NCBI RefSeq assembly: GCF_024679095.1 | Contig: NC_066509.1 | Location: forward strand, 20,698,811 to 20,762,810 | DNA from: Eriocheir sinensis | Lineage: Eukaryota > Arthropoda > Malacostraca > Decapoda > Varunidae | Reading direction: 5' to 3' | DNA length: 64,000 bases | In this document: one piece after another, positions 49,767-64,000 of the stretch | Position numbering within the stretch: the first letter of the stretch is position 1 | Layout: every line of letters starts with the position of its first letter | Program-made: the position numbers and the translations under genes | Notes under the pieces: model-generated | What the model saw: only the letters and a program-made list of their open reading frames with translations | What the model was told of the DNA's origin: nothing | Database searches by the model: none

Positions 49767-49801
<35 letters not shown>

Positions 49802-49802
49802 A
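49718..49802. repeat. degenerate TA-rich patch
   Basis: Two TA runs are separated by a stretch reading gagcaaatgtgtagaaatac and by ataaat steps, inside the degenerate part of the array. Confidence 0.75.
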
Positions 49803-49950
49803 AATATTATAAATAACGTATATTTGGAAATATATATATAAAATACATATATATAATGTAAATACGATATAAAAATATATATACAAAATACACAAAATAA
49901 TGTTAAATCGTATCCAATATAAATAAATAGAATATTAAAATATAAATTGC

Positions 49951-51712
49951 AAATTTACGTTATTTAATGTAAATATATATTTATATATATATACATTCTT
50001 GTATTACTAAATTTGTTTATTTATTTGATACAAATACATTATTTTATGTATTATTGTATATACGTATTTTATATTTATTTAATATATATTTTTATAAAAT
50101 ATACATATTTATATTTTATATATATTTTGAAACAAATTTACATTATTAATATGTATTTTTATATATTTTCAATACATTTACCTTATTGTATGTGCTTATA
50201 TAATTTATTTTAATACAAATTTAATTATTTTATGTGTATTTTTTATATATTTTTTTTAAATATAACTATTTTATGTGTATTTTGTATATCTATTTTCATA
50301 CAAATTTAATTATTTTTTAACATTCTGTGTATATCATTTTATAGGAATTTACGTTATTTAATGTGTATTTTGTATATTTATATTTATACAAATATACATT
50401 CTTAATTGGTATTTTGTTTATTTATTTTAATACGAATTTACATTATTGTATGTGTATTTTGTATATATTTTTATACAAATTTACTTAATTTTATGTGTAT
50501 TTTTGTATATATATTTTATAGAAATCTACGTTATTTTATGTGTATTCGTATATATATTTTGAAACAAATTTACATTGTTTTATATGTATTTTGCATATCT
50601 ATTTCAATACAAATTTACCTTATTGTATGTGCTTTTATATTTATTTTAATACAAATTCAAATATTTTATGTGTTTTTGGTATATATATTTTTTAAAATGC
50701 TTATTTTATGGGTATTTTGGCATCTTATTTTCATACAAATTTACATTATTTTATTAATATTCTGTGTATTTATTTGATAGGATTTACATTATTCTATTTG
50801 TGGTTTGTATATATTTTTATACATATTTATATTATTTAATGTGTATTTTCATATATATTTTATACAATTTTACGTTATTTTAAGTGTATTTGTTATATAT
50901 TTTCATTCAGAACATACATTATTTTCAGTGTATTTGTATATGTATTTCAATACAAATTCCACCTAATTTATATGTGTATTTGCAAATTTATTTTCAAACA
51001 AATTTAAATAATTTTGTGTGTTTTTGTATATAGTTTTATACAAATTTAGGTTATTTTATTTGTATTTTTATATATATTTTCACTACAAATATATAATCTT
51101 TTTTATTGGAATTTTGTCTATTTATTCTGATACTAATTTACATACTTTAATGGCCTTGCTAAATGAAAAGTACCATTTGTATATATATATTTTTCTACGT
51201 ATTTACATTATTTTATGTGTATTTATTTGATACGAATTACATGATTATATGCAAATTTTGTACTTTTATTTTATTGTGTGTATTCATTATTTAATGCATT
51301 GTTTACAAATTTTTAAAGAAATTCATGTTATTTTATGTGTATTTGTATATATATTCCTTGATACTAAATCTACATTATTTTACACTTGTATTTTTTACCT
51401 ATATTTCCAATACAAATTTAGCTTATTTTATATTTTATTTTGAATATTTATTTCCATTCAATTTTAATTACTTGTGTATTTTTGTATATAGTTTTATACA
51501 AATTTACGTTATTTTAAGTATGTATTTTGTATATATATTTTCATACAAAAATTACATTATTTTATTGGTATTTTGTTTAGTTTATTTCGATACGGATTTA
51601 GATTATTTCATAGGTATTTTGTATACATATTGTTTATAACGCATTTACATTATTTAAAATTAATGTTTTGTATATTTATTTTTATACAAATCTACTTTAT
51701 TTTATATTAATA
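49951..51712 (+). repeat. satellite block, T-rich, degenerate
   Basis: Monomer spacing is irregular, with many single-base losses, especially 49960-50250 and 50800-51720. The aatggccttgctaaatg stretch at about 51148-51166 does not belong to any monomer. The regular segment 50480-50640 still shows the standard variant order. Confidence 0.75.
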
Positions 51713-55730
<4,018 letters not shown>

Positions 55731-55868
55731 GAAAATATACATAAAATATATATTATATTATATGAAAATATATAAATTATATAGTATAGTTATTTTATAG
55801 AGTATTTTATTCATACAATTTACATTATTTAAATATTCTATTTATTTTGATACGATTTTATTATACTT

Positions 55869-55870
<2 letters not shown>
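55731..55870 (+). repeat. degenerate satellite fragment
   Basis: The first part (55731-55790) is AT-rich and unassignable. From about 55795 a T-rich monomer remnant can be recognised by tacaatttacattatttaaa and gatacgattttatt. A TA tract follows. Confidence 0.55.
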
Positions 55871-58371
<2,501 letters not shown>

Positions 58372-59374
58372 TTTTTTCACAAATCCATTATTTTATATGT
58401 AATTTTTTACATATATTTCATTACAAATATACCATATTTTATTTTTATTTTGTAAATTTATCTCATTCAATTTTAAATTATTTTATGTTTATATTTGTAT
58501 TTATATTTAGGTTATTTTATATGTATTTTCTATATATATTTTCATCCAAAATTACATTCTTTTATTGGTATTTTGATCATTTAACTCGATACGAATTTAG
58601 ATTATTTCTTAGGTATTTTGTATAAATATTTTTATACGCATTTACGTTATTTAATGTGTGTTTTGTATATATATTTTTATGGAAATTTACTTTATTTTAT
58701 TTGCATTTTTGTACATATATTTTTATTGAAATTTGCGTTATTCTATGTGTATTTTGTATATGTTTTCTCATACAAATTTACATTATTTTATTGGTATTTT
58801 TTTTGTTTATATTCATACGAATTACATTATTATATGTGTATTTTGTACATACTTTTTATACGTATTTACATTTTTTAATGAGTATTTTGTTTATATATTT
58901 TTATACAAATTTACGATATTTTTTGTGTATTTGTATAAATATTTTGAAACAAATTTACATTCAAATCAAATTTAGCTCATTTTATGTGTATTTTGTATAT
59001 CTATTTTCATACAAATTTAACTACTTTTGTGTATTTTTGTATATATTTTTATACAAATTTATGTTATTTTATGGGTATTTTGTATATTTATATTTATACA
59101 AATACACATTCTTTTAATGGTATTTTGTTTATTTATTTTGATACGAGTTTACATTATTTATGAGTATTTTATATATATCTTTTTATACGTATTTACTTCA
59201 TTTTATGTGTATTTTGTATATATATTTTTTTTAGAAATCTACGTTATTTTTTGTGTATTGTGTGTTTATTTTGATACGATTTTACATTATTCTATTAGTG
59301 TTTTGTATATATTATTTTATACATATTTACGTTATTTAATGTGTATTTTGTATATATATTTTATACAAATTTAC

Positions 59375-59716
59375 GAAGTGATAGCATACTGGACCCACAT
59401 TCGCCGCGTGATGGACGACGCGGGTTCGAATCCCCACGCTACCACTCGGATTTTTCAGTCACCGCCGAGTGGCTTAAAACTACCCACATGCTGTCCTGAA
59501 GACCACCCATCAACCCGGACTCTAGAGGAAGCCGTCCAAGCGAGTCAAGAACGAGTTCCGGGGGGCAGCATGAGCCAATGCAAGATGGCGCCACTATAAA
59601 CATTCGCCTGCGCCAGAACGGGCTTGGTCGACCATCAGGCCACACCTGGAAGAAGCCTCACGACCATCAGGCCCTCAGGAAGATGCCTACTGGCGCAATA
59701 GGCAATAACTTAAAAA

Positions 59717-59725
<9 letters not shown>
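59375..59725 (+). mobile_element. tRNA-derived SINE inserted in the satellite
   Basis: The ~350-bp element has normal GC content and lies inside AT-rich satellite. It shows an RNA polymerase III internal promoter: an A box tagcatactgg at 59382-59392 and a perfect B box ggttcgaatcc at 59423-59433. After the tRNA-like head (to about 59446) comes a tRNA-unrelated body, and it ends in an A-run at 59712-59725. The head is not a functional tRNA: a D stem cannot be paired and the 5' end does not pair with cgctacc at 59438-59444, so the isotype is left open. The element interrupts the array exactly between a tacaaatttacg monomer and a ttcaaatttacattatttta monomer, which are successive in the standard order. 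It therefore came in after the higher-order repeat existed. No clear target-site duplication can be recognised in the low-complexity flanks. No ORF in it is credible. Confidence 0.85.
59382..59433 (+). promoter_or_regulatory. RNA polymerase III type 2 internal promoter (A and B boxes)
   Basis: The A box (59382-59392) lacks one optional base of the consensus. The B box (59423-59433) matches the GGTTCGANNCC consensus in full. About 30 nt separate them, within the usual tRNA spacing. This would drive transcription of the SINE if the copy is still active, which is not known. Confidence 0.8.

Positions 59726-59794
<69 letters not shown>
59726..59794. repeat. (TA)n tract grown from a SINE tail
   Basis: About 69 bp of TA directly follows the A-run that ends the SINE (59712-59725) and runs into the next satellite monomer. 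Confidence 0.9.
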
Positions 59795-59797
<3 letters not shown>

Positions 59798-60096
59798 CCT
59801 TCAAATTTACATTATTTTATGAGTATTTTGTAGATGTATTTCAATACAAATTAACCTAATTTTATGAGTATTTTGTTTATCTATTTTCATACAAATTTAA
59901 ATAATTTTTGTGTATTTTTGTATCTAGTTTTATACAAATTTACGTTATTTTATGTGTATTTTGTATATTTATTTTCATACAAATATACATTCTTTTATTG
60001 ATAGTTTGTTGAGTGATTGAGACCCGCATTGACAGTATTTAATGTGTATTTTATATATACATTTTTATACGTATTTACATAATTTCATGTCTATTT

Positions 60097-60098
<2 letters not shown>

Positions 60099-60183
<85 letters not shown>

Positions 60184-60185
60184 TG

Positions 60186-60239
<54 letters not shown>

Positions 60240-60242
60240 TTT

Positions 60243-60277
<35 letters not shown>

Positions 60278-60288
60278 ATACATATATA

Positions 60289-60373
<85 letters not shown>
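60099..60373. repeat. interrupted (TA)n tract
   Basis: About 275 bp. It contains isolated tgtattgtat and ttatttttat islands and two ttta steps, with a long perfect run at the right end. Confidence 0.9.
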
Positions 60374-60375
<2 letters not shown>

Positions 60376-61269
60376 TTATAAATTTGTCATATTTTATGTT
60401 TACTTTTTATATTTTTTTTCATTCAAATTTAAATTATTTTGTGTCTATATTTATTTGTATTTACGTTATTTTATGTGCATTTTCTATATATATTTTCATT
60501 CAAAATTACATTATTTTATCGGTATTTTGTTCATTTATTTCGATATGAATTTAGAATATTTCAAGTGTATTTTCTATACATATTTTTATACGCATTTACA
60601 TTATTTAATGAGTTTTTTGTATATATATTTTTTATACAATTTTACTTCATTGTATGTGCATTTGCGGTTTTTTTTTTACAAATTTACATTATTTTAAGTG
60701 TATTTTGAATTTTTTTTCTACAAATTTGCCTTATTTTATGTGCATTTTGTTTATTTATTTTCATACAAATTTAAATTATTTTATGTGCATTTTTGTACAT
60801 ATATTTTTATAGAAATTTGCGTTATTTTATGTGTAATTTGTATATATTTTACATACAAATTTTCATTTTTTTATAGGTATTTTGTTTATGTATTTTGATA
60901 CGAATTTACATTATTATATGTGTATTATACATTTATTCTGTATACGTATTTACATTATTTAATGTGTATTTTGATTATATATTTAAAAAAAAAATTACGT
61001 TATTTTATGTGTATTTGCTTAAATATTTTGATAAAATTTACATTATTTTATGTATTTTGTATATATATTTCAATTCAAATTTAGTTTAATTTATGTATAT
61101 TTTGAATATCTATTTTCATACAAATTTAAAATACTTTTGTATATTTTTGTATATAGTTTATACAAATTTACGTTGTTTTATGTGTATTTTGTATATTTAT
61201 TTTCATACAAACTCACATTCTTGTATTGTTATTTTGTTTATTTATTTTAGTACAAATTTACATTATTTT

Positions 61270-61458
<189 letters not shown>

Positions 61459-62651
61459 TTATTTATTTATACGTATTTGCATAATTTTTTTTTTTTTTTT
61501 TTTATAGAAATTTACGTTTTTTTATGTGTATTCGTATATATCTTTTGAAACAAATTTACATTGTTTTATTTGTGTTTTGCATATCTATTTCAATACAAAT
61601 TTACCATATTGCATGTGCATTTTGTATATTTATTTAAATACAAATTTAATTATTTGATGTTATTTTTGGTATATATTTTAAAAAAAATATGCTTTTTTAT
61701 AGGTATTTTGCATCTTTATTTTCATACAAATTTACATTATTTTATTGATATTCTGTGTATTTGTTTTGAGACGATTTTACATTGTTCTATGTGTATTTTG
61801 TATATATTTTATTTTACATATTTGCATTATTAAATGTGCATTTTCTATATATATTTTATACAAATATACGTTACTTTATGTCTATTTGTTGATATATTTT
61901 CATATAAATTTACATTATTTTATGTGTATTTTGTATATGTATTTCAATACAAATTTAGCTAATTTTATGTGTATTTCGTATATCTATTTTCATACAAATT
62001 GAAAGTATTTTGGGTATTTTTGTATGTATTTTTAAACAAATTATAGTTATTTTATATATTATTTTGTATATTTATTTTCCTACTTATATACATTCTTTTA
62101 TTGAAATTTAGTTTATAGAATTTGATACGAATTTACCTTATTTTAGGTGTATTTTGTATATATATTTTTATACGTATTTACATTATTTTATGTGTATTTT
62201 TTATAGATATTTTCATAGAAATTTACGTTATTTTATGTGTTTTTTTATATATATATTTCAATACAAATTTACATTAATTGATGTGTATTTTGCATATCTA
62301 TTTCAGTATAAATTTACCTTATTGTATGTGCATTTTGTATGTTTATTTTAATACAAATGTAAATATTTTATGTGTATTTTTGTATATATATATTTTTATA
62401 CAAAAATGCGTTATTTTATGGGTATTTTGCATCTTTATTTTCATTGAGATTTACATTATTTTATTGATATTCTGTTCATTGATTTTGATACGATTTTACA
62501 TTATTCTATGTGTATTTTCTATATATTTTTTATACATTTTTCCATTATTTAATGTGTATTTTGTATATATATTTTATACAAATTTACGTTATTTTATGTG
62601 TATTTGTTTATATATTTTGATACAAATTTACAATATTTTATGGGTATTTTG

Positions 62652-62668
62652 GATTAAGATTTGTTTTA
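62652..62668. other. 17-bp spacer between the satellite edge and the foldback element
   Basis: The sequence gattaagatttgtttta is neither satellite nor terminal repeat. Its last two bases, TA (62667-62668), match the TA that follows the element at 63231-63232. Confidence 0.6.
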
Positions 62669-62846
62669 GGTCCGTGCCAGTATCTCACTACCTACCTTAT
62701 GAAACATCAGTATCTCTTCATATATCTTATCTACAAACTTTCAACAGTCATGGAAACGCCTTGCAAATCCAATTCAAGGACTTTCTTTTTACTCCTGAAA
62801 ATAGGGGATAATGTTTACGAAAGCGCGTCGCCTCCTCTGGCGACGG
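62669..62846 (+). repeat. left inverted arm of the foldback element
   Basis: It is the reverse complement of 63051-63230. Differences include ctacctacc against taatctact near the outer end, and one added run of T/A in the right arm around 63109-63119. Confidence 0.9.
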
Positions 62847-62925
62847 TGCAGCCGGTGTTGCGAGAAATACCTCCTTGCTGAAATAAGTCACATATACATA
62901 TGGGGGAGGGTTAGAAGAGGGGGGT

Positions 62926-62947
62926 CGAGGGGGGCGCAGCCCCCTCG
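62926..62947. other. GC hairpin inside the foldback element
   Basis: cgaggggg (62926-62933) pairs with ccccctcg (62940-62947) across a six-base loop gcgcag. It lies in the non-inverted centre of the element. It has no T run after it, so there is no reason to call it a terminator. Confidence 0.7.
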
Positions 62948-63050
62948 TTAGTAGGTCGTAGAGTTCGGTTGGAGTAGTTTAAATATGCTCCCCGCCCTTA
63001 AGCCCTTTGCGAGCTATTTTACGGCTGCGGCAGCTGCAGCGTTTTCGCGG

Positions 63051-63230
63051 CCGTCGCCAGAGGAGGCAACGCGCTTCCGTAAACATTATCCCCTATTATC
63101 AGGAGTAAAAAAAAAAAGGCCTTGAATTGGATTTGCAAAGCGTTTCCATGACTGTTGAAGGTTTGTAGAAGAGATATATGAAGAGATACTGATGTTTCAT
63201 AAAGTAGATTATGAGATACTGGCACGGACC
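63051..63230 (-). repeat. right inverted arm of the foldback element
   Basis: It mirrors 62669-62846. The inner end, ccgtcgccagaggagg, matches cctcctctggcgacgg at 62831-62846 exactly. Confidence 0.9.
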
Positions 63231-63232
63231 TA

Positions 63233-63491
63233 ATAGCCTAAAGGAGAGAGCAGTGGAGCCACAGAAAGAGCCAGCAAAGGAAGCAGTAAACAAACGGCCA
63301 GAGGCTCAGAAAACAGTAACAGAGGAAGCAACAGATTCAGCCAACAAAATCAATGAGCCACAACATCTCACAGAGATCCTCAAGAAAGGAAAGACGGCCA
63401 GCACCGCTCATAAATGTGTGCGCTTTAACTTCCAGAACCTGAACACTTTCGTCAAGGATCGTAAACTGTATTTTGGCTACGACTACTTCAG
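63233..63491 (+). CDS. exon-like coding module, copy 1 (PP1-docking-like), partial
   Basis: An open frame (reading TAC TTC AG at its end) runs through this interval and stops at the TAA inside the following splice donor. I do not recognise the parent gene. The peptide is highly charged and probably disordered, with a lysine/glutamate-rich first half. Near the end it has EILK (63373-63384), then KCVRF (63412-63426), then a conserved tail ending YDYF. The KxVxF word fits the RVxF motif by which regulatory proteins bind protein phosphatase 1; EILK is a near miss to the SILK motif ([GS]IL[RK]) that often precedes it. The exon ends at ttcag followed by gtaagg, a strong 5' splice site, in phase 2. 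The 5' part is missing: homology to copy 2 starts at aaaggagagagcagtg, right next to the foldback element, and no acceptor or own start codon is present. The ATG in the element's arm (63211) is in frame but probably accidental. An in-frame, mostly conservative divergence from copy 2 suggests past selection on the protein. Confidence 0.6.
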
Positions 63492-63512
63492 GTAAGGCTT
63501 CCCTCTCTCCAG
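63492..63512 (+). other. 21-nt interval with splice donor and acceptor back to back
   Basis: It starts gtaagg, the consensus donor, and ends ttccctctctccag, a good polypyrimidine tract plus AG acceptor. Both flanking exon ends are phase 2, so joining AG to C at 63513 keeps the frame (…TTC AGC ATT CGT…). A 21-nt intron is below the size the animal spliceosome normally handles. The interval is better explained as the junction left when two exon copies were placed in tandem with almost all intron sequence lost. Confidence 0.65.
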
Positions 63513-63843
63513 CATTCGTCCTGAGCTGGAAAGGCGAAAGGAGAGAACAGTGAAGTCACAGAAAGGGCCAGCAAAGGACGCGGTAAAGAAACACAACACA
63601 TTACACCAGCAAACAGTTGGAGCAGCTCGCTGTGCACAAATGAATATCACTACTGAAGGGAAGTCTCCTAAAGGTATCCTGAAAAAAGAAAAGATGCCAC
63701 TGTCCACCTGTCCAAAACACGTGCGCTTCAACCTTGGTAACCTCCGCGCCCCCGTCAAGGAACGTGAGCTGTACCGTGGCCACGACTACTTCAGATGCGC
63801 CGCGCCGCTCCAAGTCACTCAGCTTCCCATCTTTAGAACATAA
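63513..63843 (+). CDS. exon-like coding module, copy 2 (PP1-docking-like), partial
   Basis: The frame is open from the acceptor at 63512 (C ATT CGT CCT GAG …) to a TAA at 63841-63843; the first in-frame ATG is at 63550. It repeats the layout of copy 1: a basic, glutamate-rich first part, then GILK (63673-63684), ten residues, then KHVRF (63715-63729), then a tail ending HDYF. GILK fits the SILK consensus and KHVRF fits RVxF, so the pair looks like the bipartite docking site of protein phosphatase 1 partners such as inhibitor-2 and KNL1. This is motif reasoning, not a family match. Unlike copy 1, the expected donor after ttcag (63794) reads atgcgc instead of gtaagg, so the frame runs on 16 codons and stops in the tail of the retrotransposon inserted at 63836. 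The copy is probably broken at its 3' end. Confidence 0.6.
63673..63729 (+). other. SILK plus RVxF motif pair in copy 2
   Basis: GILK at 63673-63684 and KHVRF at 63715-63729 are ten residues apart. In known phosphatase 1 partners the SILK motif lies on the N-terminal side of RVxF, as here. Confidence 0.6.
63795..63835. other. unassigned sequence between exon copy 2 and the LINE tail
   Basis: About 41 bp of GC-balanced sequence lie where an intron would follow in copy 1, with no similarity to it. It ends in cttcccatcttta just before the LINE tail. It is likely pre-insertion host DNA. Confidence 0.5.
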
Positions 63844-63863
63844 GAACATAAGAACATAAGAAC
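63836..63863 (-). repeat. 8-bp microsatellite tail of the LINE
   Basis: Three full gaacataa units plus gaac are present on the plus strand. The tail supplies the TAA that ends the reading frame of exon copy 2. Confidence 0.9.
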
Positions 63864-63930
63864 GCAGGAGTCTGCAAGAGGCAGGTAGGCCTGTACGAGG
63901 CAGCTCCCTTGACCCTAAGCTCCCGTGTAT

Positions 63931-64000
63931 CTAACCCCACCTATTTTTGAATGTGACAATTGTATTGGCACTCACCACATGACTGCTAAGCCTATTCCAC
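63931..64000 (-). CDS. C-terminal end of a LINE reverse transcriptase ORF, partial
   Basis: On the minus strand from 63999 the frame reads W-N-R-L-S-S-H-V-V-S-A, then N-T-I-V-T-F-K-N-R-W-G, then TAG at 63931-63933. The spacing W-N-x-L-x-x-x-V-V-x-A-x-T-x-x-x-F-K-x-R is the familiar last segment after the reverse-transcriptase domain in CR1/L2-type and related LINE proteins. Only these 22 residues are inside the window, so activity of the copy cannot be judged. The stop two residues after the R may be the natural end or a later mutation. Confidence 0.65.
   Translation of the reverse strand, partial: WNRLSSHVVSANTIVTFKNRWG

Larger units (their letters stand above)
62669..63230. mobile_element. 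foldback (MITE-like) DNA transposon, 562 bp
   Basis: The left end (ggtccgtgccagtatctca) and the right end (tgagatactggcacggacc) are exact reverse complements. The similarity continues inward for the whole of 62669-62846 and 63051-63230, about 178 and 180 bp, with a few substitutions and a length difference in a T/A run. The 204-bp centre (62847-63050) is GC-rich and encodes no transposase. A TA dinucleotide flanks both ends, the target duplication typical of the Tc1/mariner superfamily, but terminal motifs alone do not prove the family. An autonomous partner would have to supply transposase in trans. The right arm abuts the first exon-like module, and an ATG at 63211 inside the arm is the only start available to that module's frame. 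Confidence 0.85.
63836..64000 (-). mobile_element. 3' end of a CR1/L2-like non-LTR retrotransposon
   Basis: Read on the minus strand, the segment has a coding end, an untranslated stretch (63930 down to 63864) and a terminal microsatellite of ttcttatg units, as expected for a LINE inserted tail-first into this locus. The element continues beyond the window edge. Copies with this tail are, to my memory, very common in decapod genomes. Clade assignment (CR1, L2 or a relative) is inference from the C-terminal motif and the microsatellite tail. Confidence 0.7.

Noticed and set aside
59375..59446. A functional tRNA gene
   Set aside because: A and B boxes are present, but the acceptor and D stems do not pair and a tRNA-unrelated body with an A-tail follows, which identifies a SINE head.
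59439..59645. Minus-strand ORF of 68 codons and plus-strand frames in the SINE
   Set aside because: They lie wholly within a non-coding SINE and one plus-strand frame merely runs in from the satellite.
62278..62811. 177-codon ORF crossing from the satellite into the foldback element
   Set aside because: The first part is satellite peptide and the end is the inverted arm; nothing supports a joint protein.
62926..62947. A rho-independent terminator
   Set aside because: The GC hairpin is in a eukaryotic mobile element and has no following T run.
63019..63293. Minus-strand ORFs over the right inverted arm and exon copy 1
   Set aside because: They mirror the frame found in the left arm or oppose the exon frame, and are explained by the inverted repeat and by shadowing.
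63483..63849. Minus-strand ORFs of 82-91 codons opposite exon copy 2
   Set aside because: The plus-strand frame has a conserved paralogue, motifs and splice signals; the minus-strand frames have none.

Overview
This window looks like eukaryotic nuclear DNA from a crustacean, probably a decapod. I infer that from three interspersed elements at the right-hand end: a tRNA-derived SINE, a foldback (MITE-like) DNA element, and the 3' end of a non-LTR retrotransposon with an 8-bp GAACATAA tail. The GC-balanced, split, exon-like coding sequence there fits as well. The species call is from memory of repeat style, not from a search.

About 98% of the window (1 to ~62651) is one extremely AT-rich tandem array with no credible gene. 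Its unit is a ~45-bp monomer (44-46 bp). About 16 distinguishable monomer variants recur in a fixed order and form a higher-order repeat of roughly 640-720 bp. Because 45 bp is exactly 15 codons, any frame that escapes stop codons stays open for many units; this produces dozens of long Y/I/F/L-rich pseudo-ORFs that are not genes. The array changes orientation about three dozen times (T-rich strand up, then A-rich strand up). Several of these switch points recur elsewhere in the window, directly or as reverse complements, so the inversions were copied as parts of larger duplicated segments. Scattered (TA)n tracts of about 60-270 bp interrupt the array, some at paralogous places.

From 59375 to 59725 a tRNA-derived SINE sits between two successive monomers of the array, and its A-tail runs into a (TA)n tract. 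The array ends at ~62651. It is followed by a 562-bp foldback element (62669-63230) with ~180-bp inverted arms flanked by TA, and then by two tandem copies of an exon-like coding module (63233-63491 and 63513-63794). Each module carries an ILK motif (GILK in copy 2, EILK in copy 1) followed by a K-x-V-R-F motif. This is the arrangement of the SILK and RVxF docking motifs used by protein phosphatase 1 partners. The two copies are separated by only 21 nt that begin with a good splice donor and end with a good splice acceptor. The window closes with the minus-strand C-terminal end of a CR1/L2-like reverse-transcriptase ORF.

The pieces do not work together as a pathway. The picture is the edge of a satellite block against a partial, element-broken gene fragment. 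Orientation-block limits are read by eye and good to about 10-30 bp; identity percentages and genome copy numbers could not be computed here.
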